Assembly (NCBI RefSeq): GCF_013375035.1
Contig: NZ_CP056032.1
Location: 4,896,001 to 4,960,000 of the forward strand
Origin: Spirosoma sp. KUDC1026
GTDB taxonomy: Bacteria > Bacteroidota > Bacteroidia > Cytophagales > Spirosomataceae
Length of the DNA: 64,000 nt
Reading direction: 5' to 3'
This document shows positions 24,788-33,463 of the stretch, piece after piece. A program made the position numbers and the translations under genes. The first letter of the stretch is position 1. Each line of letters starts with the position of its first letter. The notes under the pieces were generated by a model. It saw only the letters and a list, made by a program, of their open reading frames with translations. It was not told the DNA's origin and ran no database searches.

Positions 24788-27130
24788 TTATTTCCGCAAC
24801 GCCGGCTTTTGGTACGTAGCGGTACGCTTGTCTTGAATGACGCCTTTCCAGTTAAGGCCATAACCGAAGTCATAGCGGTGCTTCTCCGAGTCGACGTAGG
24901 GTGTTACGTCGCGCGGCACGTCCTCGGCCTGCACTTCAACGGCTTTCATATCGGCAGGCATCACCAGCGGTAACAGCGCCGACGGTTCGCTTACGCCGGT
25001 CAGAATCTCCAGCAACGCCTGATCTTGTACGCTGAAATGCGCCAGAATTGCCCGCGATTGCGGTTCGAACTCCCGGCAGACGGTCGGGTTAGCCAGTTGA
25101 ATGATCGTAATCACTGGTTTCCCGTTCATCTTGGCGTATGTCTCCGTCACCATGTCAAGATCCCGGCTGTTGATCGTCTTCGCAGTTTTACCCTTGTACG
25201 TCCGGTTCGTAAATTTCTCCAGTGGGTCACCACCGGCGATGCTTGGGTCCCGGCTATCCTGTGCGGTATAATCGTTGTATTGCAGACTGACCGGAACGTA
25301 GCCCGTGCCACCAGCTTTGGCATCCTCTTGGCTGTAGCCACCGCCCGAGTCCGGACTCCGGATAAAGGCCAGTGCGAAATCAGCCTCCTCGGGTTTGTCC
25401 GTCACCGTAAAGTATTTCTGCGCGATGGCCAGGCTAACTGGCAACTCCAGTTTCTCGGGTGTTTCCATCCCCAGGAAGTTGCGACCAGCGGGCGTAAAAC
25501 GCTTGGGAATGTATACCTTTTTCCCCTTTGCCAGCGGCAATACGTTCCCCTTGTTTTTCAACATCACCACCGATTTCAGCTGCGCCTGGTAGCCAGCCTG
25601 CATAAATTCGGACTGCCCCACCACTCGCTGGGACTCCACCGGATTGAGATAGGGGTTTTCGAACAGCCCCGTCCGAAACATATTCTGTAACAAACGTACC
25701 GCCGATTTCTCCAGCCGGGCGCGCATGGCGGCCTCCCCCATATCGCGAACCCCAAGCTTATAGGCTTCCATCACTGGTCCCGCATCGTTGTTTCCGCCAA
25801 ATTGGTCGGCCCCCGCCAGCAGGATTTTGTAATGCCGTTCACCCACCGTCATTTTCTCCACCCCCCAGGGCTTACCGGTCAGGAAAACGTCTACCGCTGT
25901 TTCGTCGGCCGTAATGTTCCAGTCGGTACAGACAACGCCATCATACTTGTACTGACCACGTAACAGATCGTTGATCAGGTATTTGTTGTAGCTGTTACCC
26001 ACGTTCTCGCCGTTCTTCTTATCCTGTCCGAACGAGATCGTGTAGTACGGCATCACGGCTGCGGCTTTACTGGTTTTCCCATTTAGTTTAAACGCGCCCT
26101 CGGTAAACGGCAGCAGGTGCGCATCGAAGTTGTTTCCCGGATAAACCGCGTATTTACCATAGCCATAGTGCGCATCGCGCCCCGCTTCGCCCGAGCCACC
26201 ACCCGGCCAGTGTTTCACCATCGCGTTGACGCTGGTATAGCCCCATCCGTCCTTAATCTCCTTTTTCCCGGTCGACGTTTGAAAGCCGTCGATATAAGCG
26301 CGGGTCAGGTCGGTCGTCAGACGTGGGTCCTCGCCGAACGTACCGCTGAACCGATACCAGCGCGGGTCAGTCGCCAGATCGACCTGGGGCGAGAGGGCCG
26401 TAGCAATACCCAGCGCCCGGTACTCCATCGCGGCAATCTGACCAAACTGTTTGGCAACGGCTGGATCGAACGTAGCGGCCAAACCAACTGAGCCGGGCCA
26501 CATCGAAATCGTCCCACCAGCACCAGCATTGTACTCCGCATCGGCCCGGGTACCGTGGCGCGGGTCAGAGCTGCTGTTGATCGGGATACCCAGGCCCATA
26601 CCTTCGACCAGCGCCTGCGCATTGTTGTTCCATTCGGCTGCGATGGCTGGGCTCTGCACCGACGTAATCAGGACATGTCGTAGGTTGTCTTTGGTTAGAA
26701 ACTCGCGCTGCTGATCGGAGAGGTCGGCGGGGTTAGCACCACTCTGCGCAAAGACCTTTCCACCGTATGTGCCGGCGAAAGGACCGCCCGCTGCCGCCGG
26801 GATGGGCTGGTGTTTACTGTATAGCATCAGCCCGGCAATCTGCTCGATGCTCATCTTCGACGCCAGGTCTTTGGCGCGTACCTCAACCGGTTGCCGCCAG
26901 TCCTCGTAGGGGTCGAGTTTACCATTGCGGTTCAGGTCTTTGAAGGCCCGCCCGCCGATCGACAGTATTTTCAATCCCGATTGGGTTGAGTACGCCATCG
27001 TTGGCACACCCTCGGAAGAAAATGTAAGAATACTACCATTTTTCACTCCACTGGGAAAGCCAGTCTGGGACCAGCTGACAGTTGACAGACATCCACTAAT
27101 CAGGACAGCCAACGTAATTGTACGGATCAT
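24788..27130 (-). CDS. Glycoside hydrolase family 3 beta-glycosidase, exported
   Basis: 780 residues with a signal peptide ending WSQ. An EF-hand-like DLNRNGKLDPYED loop lies at 65-77. The (beta/alpha)8 domain has INSSSDPRHG near 185, KHWPGGG at 306-312 and the nucleophile Asp403 in VVCTDWN. The second domain begins near 500 (VMLKNKGNVLPL) and the fibronectin-like end is short. GH3 enzymes release terminal beta-linked sugars; the exact bond is not evident. It stands alone, downstream of the regulator gene start and divergent from it. Confidence 0.92.
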   Translation of the reverse strand: MIRTITLAVLISGCLSTVSWSQTGFPSGVKNGSILTFSSEGVPTMAYSTQSGLKILSIGGRAFKDLNRNGKLDPYEDWRQPVEVRAKDLASKMSIEQIAGLMLYSKHQPIPAAAGGPFAGTYGGKVFAQSGANPADLSDQQREFLTKDNLRHVLITSVQSPAIAAEWNNNAQALVEGMGLGIPINSSSDPRHGTRADAEYNAGAGGTISMWPGSVGLAATFDPAVAKQFGQIAAMEYRALGIATALSPQVDLATDPRWYRFSGTFGEDPRLTTDLTRAYIDGFQTSTGKKEIKDGWGYTSVNAMVKHWPGGGSGEAGRDAHYGYGKYAVYPGNNFDAHLLPFTEGAFKLNGKTSKAAAVMPYYTISFGQDKKNGENVGNSYNKYLINDLLRGQYKYDGVVCTDWNITADETAVDVFLTGKPWGVEKMTVGERHYKILLAGADQFGGNNDAGPVMEAYKLGVRDMGEAAMRARLEKSAVRLLQNMFRTGLFENPYLNPVESQRVVGQSEFMQAGYQAQLKSVVMLKNKGNVLPLAKGKKVYIPKRFTPAGRNFLGMETPEKLELPVSLAIAQKYFTVTDKPEEADFALAFIRSPDSGGGYSQEDAKAGGTGYVPVSLQYNDYTAQDSRDPSIAGGDPLEKFTNRTYKGKTAKTINSRDLDMVTETYAKMNGKPVITIIQLANPTVCREFEPQSRAILAHFSVQDQALLEILTGVSEPSALLPLVMPADMKAVEVQAEDVPRDVTPYVDSEKHRYDFGYGLNWKGVIQDKRTATYQKPALRK

Positions 27131-27355
27131 TACGAAATAGGTTTAGCACAGTTTGGCAACTTATCCAAAAATCGAACGCAAATCAACCTAAACGAGTGGT
27201 TACTTAACAACAACCATCCGGCTAACATCGCTATAGGTCAGACTCCCACCCTCAGCGCTTTTCAACCTACGCCCCATACTCAACCGATTCATTGGTCCAG
27301 GGTACCTTACAATTCGTTTTGTCAAAAAATGTAATATAAATGAACGTTTACTTAC

Positions 27356-27363
27356 TATATTTG
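27356..27363 (+). promoter_or_regulatory. -7 box TATATTTG for the TetR-family regulator
   Basis: TATATTTG fits TAnnTTTG and ends 34 bases before ATG 27398. AATGAACGTTTACTT just upstream is a weak dyad that could be the regulator's own operator. Confidence 0.5.
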
Positions 27364-27397
27364 TTAAGTCAATAATGATTTAACCCATGTCCATTTT

Positions 27398-27994
27398 ATG
27401 CGACCCAGAAGCGAAGAAAAAGAACAGGCGATTGTAGCCGTGGCTCTTCAGTTGATTGCCGACGAAGGGCTGGAGAACCTGAGCATGCAGCGGTTGGCAA
27501 AAGAAGCGAATATATCTCCTCGCACGATCTACCTGAAGTACGAAAACAAGGAGGATCTGCTCATCAAGCTGTTTATTGAAGAGGTTCTCGACGCTTACGA
27601 AACCGCCATCCTGACGGGCTTCGACGAAACCATGGACTTTACCGAAGGTGTGCAGACAATCTGGCTCAACAGCTTCAGCTACCTGACAGCCAACCGACAC
27701 GCTTTTGTTCTGATGCAGTACGGCAAATCATCGCCCCTGCTGAACAAAGCCTATCAGGAACGCAACATCGAGCAGGCGCATCATTTTGTGCCCATCCACC
27801 AGTTTTTGAGCCGGCACAGTCAGGCAGGAATTATTCCCGATTTTCCGTTTGACGTCTACCGAGCGCTGCTCTTTGCCCCCTTGCTTGACCTCGTCAGCGA
27901 ATATTTCGACTACCTCGACCGCCCCCAACAAATCATTACTGAAAAAACTATACGGGCCTGCTGCCAGGTCGTTATCAATGGATTACGCCGATAA
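27398..27994 (+). CDS. TetR/AcrR family transcriptional regulator
   Basis: 198 residues. Residues 9-55 form the TetR helix-turn-helix (IVAVALQLIADEGLENLSMQ, LAKEANISPRTIYLKYENKEDL). The C-terminal ligand domain is ordinary in size. The flavin monooxygenase gene starts 21 bp after its stop, so the two are almost certainly co-transcribed, and the regulator probably senses a small aromatic or drug-like compound. Confidence 0.9.
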   Translation: MRPRSEEKEQAIVAVALQLIADEGLENLSMQRLAKEANISPRTIYLKYENKEDLLIKLFIEEVLDAYETAILTGFDETMDFTEGVQTIWLNSFSYLTANRHAFVLMQYGKSSPLLNKAYQERNIEQAHHFVPIHQFLSRHSQAGIIPDFPFDVYRALLFAPLLDLVSEYFDYLDRPQQIITEKTIRACCQVVINGLRR

Positions 27995-28015
27995 TCTTAT
28001 AAAACAAGTAAGACC

Positions 28016-29161
28016 ATGAGTACCGTAACAAACAAAAAAATAGCCATCGTTGGCGGAGGCCCTGGCGGCCTTACCCTGGCCCGACTCCTGCAACAAAAAG
28101 GTGCTGATGTGCACGTATACGAGCGTGATCTCAACCGGGACGCCCGGGTGCAGGGCGCTACACTTGACCTGCACGAAGAATCGGGCCTAATGGCCTTGCA
28201 AGCCGCTGGACTGATGGACGCCTTTGTTACGAATCACCGCCCTGGTGCCGACCGGGTCCGTATTGTGGATGCGGACGCTACCATCCATCTGGACGACCAC
28301 ACGAACGAGAATAAGGACGCCAGTCGGCCCGAAATTGATCGCGGTCCCCTGCGCGACATCCTGCTGGATTCGCTCCTGCCCGGTACGGTTGTCTGGAACA
28401 GCCACCTGATGGATATGAAACCGCTGGGTGATGGCTGGCAGATCAACTTTCAGAATGATACGTCGGCGGTGGCCGACCTGGTCATTGCCGCCGACGGAGC
28501 CAACTCAAAGCTCCGGCCACTCGTTACGTCCATCCGCCCATTCTATTCGGGTGTTACCATCGTGGAAGGCACGGTATACAACTCAGCGATCAACGCACCG
28601 GCTGTCCACGAGTTGCTGAAGGGCGGTAAAATTTTTGCCATTAGCGACGAGAAAACGATTATTGTCAGTTCCAAAGGCGACGGGAGTCTGGTCTTCTATA
28701 CGGGCTGCAAAACGGATGAAGACTGGGTAGGTAGCAGCAGCATTGATTTTAGCCATAAGGCGCAGGTCCGGACCTGGTTCGAGCAGATGTTTGGCGACTG
28801 GAACCCAATCTGGCTGGAGCTGATCGATGGAGCAACAACGCCCTTTACGCCCCGTCCGCAGTACTGCATGCCCCTGGACCAGCAGTGGGAAAGCCTGCCC
28901 AACCTGACCATGCTGGGCGATGCGGCTCACCTCATGCCGCCCTACGCCGGTGAAGGCGTCAACATGGCTATGCTCGACGCACTGGAGCTGAGCCGCTGCC
29001 TGACTGATGAGAACTTTACAAGCACGAAAATGGCCATTGCAGCCTACGAACAGCAGATGCTGCTCCGATTTGCCGATATCGGCGGCATTACGTTACAGCA
29101 AACAGCCTCCCTCCATTCGGCCGATGGCCTGATGAATATGCTACTGCTGGTAACGGCCTGA
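28016..29161 (+). CDS. FAD-dependent monooxygenase, TetX-like
   Basis: 381 residues. FAD-binding GGGPGG at 13-18 follows IAIVG; the second FAD motif GDAAHLMPPYAGEGVN is near residue 300. VQGATLDLHEESGL, ADLVIAADGANSKLR and YEQQMLLRFA resemble the tetracycline-inactivating TetX family closely in order and spacing. Such enzymes hydroxylate aromatic substrates; whether this one acts on tetracyclines cannot be told from sequence. A TetR regulator precedes it in the same transcript. Confidence 0.85.
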   Translation: MSTVTNKKIAIVGGGPGGLTLARLLQQKGADVHVYERDLNRDARVQGATLDLHEESGLMALQAAGLMDAFVTNHRPGADRVRIVDADATIHLDDHTNENKDASRPEIDRGPLRDILLDSLLPGTVVWNSHLMDMKPLGDGWQINFQNDTSAVADLVIAADGANSKLRPLVTSIRPFYSGVTIVEGTVYNSAINAPAVHELLKGGKIFAISDEKTIIVSSKGDGSLVFYTGCKTDEDWVGSSSIDFSHKAQVRTWFEQMFGDWNPIWLELIDGATTPFTPRPQYCMPLDQQWESLPNLTMLGDAAHLMPPYAGEGVNMAMLDALELSRCLTDENFTSTKMAIAAYEQQMLLRFADIGGITLQQTASLHSADGLMNMLLLVTA

Positions 29162-29319
29162 TTCGTGAACAGGAAGTGACGTTAAATATCAGATTGTACG
29201 TGACTTATCTGATTAGGTGATGTCCCATAGAGAAGAATAAACCAATTGTTACCGCCTACAGCAAGTCGATAACCGGCATACGTCACGCGGTATTGGTCCA
29301 CCTGGTTTTTCATGTACTT

Positions 29320-30120
29320 ATGCTGAAAACGATCACGAGCGTTACCAAAAAAATTATCGGTATTCATCCGCAACAGGGCGTTCAGCCGCTGCGTAATTTA
29401 ACCCACGTGGGCTCCACCTTTCACGGTTACCACGTACCGGAGAACTTCCTTACTCCCGACTCGGTCTGTTACTGCATCGGTGCGGGCGAGGACATCTCCT
29501 TCGATACAGAACTAAAATACCGGTTCGATTCGCGCGTGTACATCTTCGACCCAATGCCCGAGGGCATTCACCATTTTGAGAAGCTGAAAGAATACGCCAG
29601 CCGGAACCAGCCGTTTTCTATTCATACCAGCATTCCGTTTACGTACCGCGTTAACAAAGAGCAGGTGGACGCCATAACGTTCGTGGAGGTCGGCGTGTGG
29701 GATGCCAAAACGAAGCTCAAGTTTTTTGCCCCCGACCGCGACGACTACCCTTCCCACTCGGTTTATCTGTTTCAGGACACGGGTAAGTACATCGAAGCGC
29801 CTGTTGATCGGTTGAGCAATCTGATGAAACAACTCGGTCATCAATCGGTCGATCTGGTTAAGATGGAAATCGAAGGGGCCGAATATACCGTGATCGACAC
29901 CATCGTGGACGACAAGCTGGACGTCAAGGTCATTCTGGTCGAATTTGACGAGGTATTCAACACCAAAGACAAACTCTTCCATTTCCGGATCAAAAAATCC
30001 TGCGATAAACTGAAAAAAGCGGGCTACGTACTCGTGCATTCAACGGAAAACCTCAAACGCACGTTTGTCCGGCGGGACGTGTATGAGACGCTTAAAGCGC
30101 AGGAGTTGGGATTGAACTAG
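29320..30120 (+). CDS. FkbM family methyltransferase
   Basis: 266 residues from ATG 29320 (a TTG nine codons upstream is less likely). VCYCIGAGEDISFD is the SAM-binding motif I, with VYIFDPMPEGIHHFE as motif II, and VDLVKMEIEGAEYTVI is the typical FkbM C-terminal motif. These enzymes O-methylate sugars or polyketides. It is convergent with the JmjC gene, separated by a bidirectional terminator. Confidence 0.82.
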   Translation: MLKTITSVTKKIIGIHPQQGVQPLRNLTHVGSTFHGYHVPENFLTPDSVCYCIGAGEDISFDTELKYRFDSRVYIFDPMPEGIHHFEKLKEYASRNQPFSIHTSIPFTYRVNKEQVDAITFVEVGVWDAKTKLKFFAPDRDDYPSHSVYLFQDTGKYIEAPVDRLSNLMKQLGHQSVDLVKMEIEGAEYTVIDTIVDDKLDVKVILVEFDEVFNTKDKLFHFRIKKSCDKLKKAGYVLVHSTENLKRTFVRRDVYETLKAQELGLN

Positions 30121-30142
30121 TCATCTTTATACCACAAACGTA

Positions 30143-30187
30143 ACGCGGGCGGCCCGTTCCCATTGGAATCAGGCCGCCCGCGTTTTT
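30143..30187. terminator. Bidirectional terminator
   Basis: Perfect 12-bp arms ACGCGGGCGGCC and GGCCGCCCGCGT with a 17-nt loop and a T run to 30187. It separates two convergent genes. Confidence 0.9.
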
Positions 30188-30202
30188 ATTGATGCAACCG
30201 GA

Positions 30203-31084
30203 TCAGTTAAACTTCTCCTGGATGTCCATCAGTTTTCCCAGCGTTTTAGCGTATAGCAGGGCGGGTTTGGCGATACCAGGCCGGTACTGCTGCCAGGATT
30301 TGTAGTTGTCGCGGGTAAAATCGTCCCAGTTACCCGCGTTCAGCTGCACCCGGCCCAGTGAAATACATGGTTCATGAATCCGGGTTGTATGCCACCATTT
30401 TGTCGGAAACAGGATAGTTTCGCCCTCTTCCACGATTACCCGAATCGGCTCTACGTTCTGGAATAGGGGGAATTTCTCGTAGTCGGGATTAAATACGTCG
30501 ACCTGGGAGATTTTGTCGTTGTCAGGCCGGGGATACATGAACGCAGCCTGCTCGGGTGGGAAAAGAATAAATTCTTTCGAGCCGTAAAGCTGGGTGATCT
30601 GCGTATGCAGGTACAGCGCATCGACGTGCAGAAACGGAAAACTAGCCCCGTTTCCCCCGAAAAAGAACTCGTAGATATCAGTCCCGTGCAGCATAAAATT
30701 AGGCAGCAGCGGGTGGTTGATCCGGTCCGATTTGCCGTAGATGATCTCCGGTTTCAGATCGTCCAGCAATTCAGGACAATGGTTTTTGATATTGAGGTTG
30801 AACGGGTAGGGCGCTGGATTTTCGGGCGTCGACTCCATCATCATGTCGACGTACTGCGACAGCGTGTAGGTTTTTCCTTTGATCTCCTTCGTCATGTGGC
30901 CATACGCCTTCTTAAAGAAATCGGGCGTCAGTTTTCCCATCGCCGACCAATCTCGGGTGGCATCGGTTACAACAACGGGCAGTTCGGGTTCAATGTATTG
31001 TTCCAGCAACTCCTGGCGGGAAAGATTGCTTCGCTTGTCGACCTTCCTAACGGTCTGCCGATTAGTTACTTCTGTTGTAACCAT
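30203..31084 (-). CDS. JmjC/cupin-8 domain protein
   Basis: 293 residues. The iron-binding triad of the 2-oxoglutarate oxygenase fold is complete: His153 and Asp155 in FLHVDALYLH and His232 in WWHTTRI. ELPVVVTDA and WSAMGKLTPDFFKKAYG are typical of the N-terminal part of cupin-like (factor-inhibiting-HIF-type) proteins. It probably hydroxylates a protein or small molecule using Fe(II) and 2-oxoglutarate. Confidence 0.85.
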   Translation of the reverse strand: MVTTEVTNRQTVRKVDKRSNLSRQELLEQYIEPELPVVVTDATRDWSAMGKLTPDFFKKAYGHMTKEIKGKTYTLSQYVDMMMESTPENPAPYPFNLNIKNHCPELLDDLKPEIIYGKSDRINHPLLPNFMLHGTDIYEFFFGGNGASFPFLHVDALYLHTQITQLYGSKEFILFPPEQAAFMYPRPDNDKISQVDVFNPDYEKFPLFQNVEPIRVIVEEGETILFPTKWWHTTRIHEPCISLGRVQLNAGNWDDFTRDNYKSWQQYRPGIAKPALLYAKTLGKLMDIQEKFN

Positions 31085-31555
31085 ACACTAGATTAAGTAT
31101 AATTTTTCAAGATTACTTTCTTCTTATAAGAATGAGTTTTATCGCTTTTGTCACTCCAGAATTAAAATTTTCCATCATAGCAGTCTGCTTGTATTCACTC
31201 CTGATAATCAGCAAACTCTATAGCCTTCCAATTGAGCCATTTTGTTTGAATAGTATTGTTTTAATAGTTTCTCGGAACTGGTAAACGACAGTATAGTTCT
31301 GACCTGACTCATTCGGTTCTTAGCAATCAGAGCAGTAAACTATACGAAAACAATAAGGGACATCAGTGCTAATTACTCTCAGAAACGAAAAAGGGAAGCC
31401 ATGCCCGACCGTCCCCTTTCATCTACTACTTTTCCTGAAGCGCCTACTTTATCCGTCTCTATTCCCTGTCTATCCCGGAAAACCACCGCTTTGTCGCTTT
31501 TCAACCCCGTAGTTAAGTAGCGCTATTTACTTTAGCTGATACAAACGCCAGTACC
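31085..31555. other. AT-rich intergenic region without a recognised gene
   Basis: A 471-bp gap. I see one weak hairpin (AAAGGG / CCCTTT near 31388-31419) and no start-stop frame with coding character. It must contain the promoters of the two divergent flanking genes, but no exact TAnnTTTG box is present. Confidence 0.5.
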
Positions 31556-32179
31556 ATGCTTACCCTCGTCAGAAAGACGTTTAACTACGTTGGTTATTTC
31601 CTGATTGTCGCCGTTGCGATCTACGCGCTGACGTTCTTTGTGCCCGGCCTGCACGATGGTTTTCTGCAACACAAACCGCTGGGGAGTCTGCTCTGGCGGC
31701 TTGCCTTCTGGACGCACGTTCTGCTGGGGGCAACGGCACTGGTGCTGGGACCAATTCAGTTTTCGACCCGGATGCGGGCGCGTCGACTGGCGCTGCACCG
31801 GCAACTTGGTAAGGTATACGTTGTCAGTATTCTGATAGCCAGCGCCGTAGCGTTTTACATTTCTTGGTTTGCCGATACGGGCTGGATTGCGGCAGCAGGC
31901 TTTGCCGGTCTGGCCGTGGCTTGGTTCTACACCACCTGGCAGGCCTACGCGACAGTTCGGCGGGGCGAGTTGCGGCTGCATCAGCAGTGGATGTACCGGA
32001 GTTACGCCCTCACGCTGGCGGCCGTTACGTTACGCATCATCCTGCCGCTGGAACTGGCGGTATTTCATCTCCCGTTTCCTGTGGCCTACCGCATTGTAGC
32101 CTGGCTCTGCTGGGTACCCAATCTGGTTGTGGCCGAGTGGTTCTTCGTTCGCCGAAAGCACCAGCTCAGGTTTGGTTAG
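31556..32179 (+). CDS. DUF2306 membrane protein
   Basis: 207 residues, about six membrane segments. FWTHVLLGATALVLGPIQF, LHRQLGKVYVVSILIA and LHQQWMYRSYALTLAAVTLR are the conserved His-rich pattern of DUF2306, a family of unknown function whose histidines suggest heme or metal binding. Its last four bases overlap the end of the convergent GNAT gene. Confidence 0.85.
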   Translation: MLTLVRKTFNYVGYFLIVAVAIYALTFFVPGLHDGFLQHKPLGSLLWRLAFWTHVLLGATALVLGPIQFSTRMRARRLALHRQLGKVYVVSILIASAVAFYISWFADTGWIAAAGFAGLAVAWFYTTWQAYATVRRGELRLHQQWMYRSYALTLAAVTLRIILPLELAVFHLPFPVAYRIVAWLCWVPNLVVAEWFFVRRKHQLRFG

Positions 32180-32712
32180 ACAATCTCGTGGACTGACAAA
32201 GGTGGAGTTGGATTGATCGGATACGGTTGCAGGGTATACTGGAACCAGGATACGCTCCGCCAGGCACCCATCTTGTAACCGACGTTATGGTACGTTCCGA
32301 CGAGGTCGAAACCCATTGACCGGTGGAAGAAATCACTTTTTGGATTCGGGATCGTAATGCCCGCGTATGCGGTATAATACCCCTGCCGCCGAAGGAAATC
32401 AAACAGATGGTCGTAGAGCTGCCGACCAATACCCTGCCGGTGGCCGTCAGCATGAATATACACCGACGTATCGACCGACCATTGATACCCGGCCCGGTCG
32501 TGGTGCTTCGACGCGTACGCGTAGCCCAGCACATGTCCGTCTGCTTCGGCAACCAGATACGGCAGCTGCTGCTGAATGGTTTCAATTCGCCGGGTAAACT
32601 CCGTCAGCGACGGCACCTCATACTCCAGAGACACAAACGAATCGGCGACGTAAGGGGCGTAGATAGCCAGCAGGGCAGGCGCATCGGCGAGGGTAGCAAA
32701 ACGGATCGTCAT
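32176..32712 (-). CDS. GNAT N-acetyltransferase, phosphinothricin-type
   Basis: 178 residues from ATG 32710-32712. IRFATLADAPALLAIYAPYV, then LVAEADGHVLGYAYASKH, then YIHADGHRQGIGRQLYDHL (acetyl-CoA loop) and GFDLVGTYHNVGYKMGAW follow the order in the Pat/MddA group, which acetylates phosphinothricin or methionine sulfone. Substrate is inferred from the family only. The end overlaps the DUF2306 gene by four bases. Confidence 0.85.
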   Translation of the reverse strand: MTIRFATLADAPALLAIYAPYVADSFVSLEYEVPSLTEFTRRIETIQQQLPYLVAEADGHVLGYAYASKHHDRAGYQWSVDTSVYIHADGHRQGIGRQLYDHLFDFLRRQGYYTAYAGITIPNPKSDFFHRSMGFDLVGTYHNVGYKMGAWRSVSWFQYTLQPYPINPTPPLSVHEIV

Positions 32713-32741
32713 AACCCCGGTAAGATAACGAAACCGGACAG

Positions 32742-33140
32742 TTAGACGAAATAACCCGCCAGGCAAAGCTCATCGGCAAAATCACGCCATTCTTTGAAGC
32801 TGGTCGGTTTAGGGGTTACCTGATATACGTTCATGTCCTGCGCTTTTGACACAATCTCGTTGTTCAGGCTCTGGCTGAACAGCACCGTTTTCAGCGTACT
32901 GGTATCCGGATTTGCCTTTAGTGCTTCAATAATTTTCAGGCCATCATCACCCGGCAGGTAATAATCGACCACCAGTAACGAAGGCAAGTGGTCACTGTGA
33001 GACAATTGCTGCATCAACGAGGAGCCGTCCGGAAAGCTCATAACCTGGCAACTCAGGTTCTCCCGCTGAAATGCCCGTTGAATGACATCAACAACGTTTT
33101 GGTCATCGTCAACCAGCCAGATGGTCGCTTTCTGTTTCAT
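32742..33140 (-). CDS. Single-domain response regulator
   Basis: 132 residues consisting only of a receiver domain: acidic pocket Asp11-Asp13 (VDDDQ), phospho-acceptor Asp59 in LLVVDYYLPG, switch Ser89 and Lys111 in TPKPTS. No output domain, so it acts by protein contact or in a phosphorelay. No kinase gene is nearby; the adjacent SusC gene is divergent. Confidence 0.88.
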   Translation of the reverse strand: MKQKATIWLVDDDQNVVDVIQRAFQRENLSCQVMSFPDGSSLMQQLSHSDHLPSLLVVDYYLPGDDGLKIIEALKANPDTSTLKTVLFSQSLNNEIVSKAQDMNVYQVTPKPTSFKEWRDFADELCLAGYFV

Positions 33141-33463
33141 AGGTCGTATTGATCAATCGCTCGTCTTACACCACTCAACTATCGTACTTACCATACAGAA
33201 AGCAATCCGGATGCAGCCTTACTATTCGTACAAGCGAAAAATCAACCGGATTGTTACGTTCGTCGTCGTTCTGCCCCCTTTTGCTTGCTGGATGTAGTCA
33301 GTTTCTTTCCGGGCCATTAGTCCGAACTGACAGCTATGGTCGCCAATTTAAAAATCGCATTAAAATTTTTCAATTCTATGCTCGTCTAGCACGTAATATT
33401 GTGCTGCTGATCCAGCCAGTAGAAAATTTGCTAATCAGGTATTCATCAGTTAACTCAATCAGT
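33141..33463. promoter_or_regulatory. Intergenic region between response regulator and SusC
   Basis: 323 bp. A perfect 8-bp inverted repeat CAATCCGG (33203-33210) / CCGGATTG (33246-33253) is the only structure found; nothing matches TAnnTTTG exactly. The divergent promoters must lie here. Confidence 0.35.

Noticed and set aside
33149..33463. 105-codon extension of the SusC gene
   Set aside because: No coding character; the signal peptide starts at 33464.
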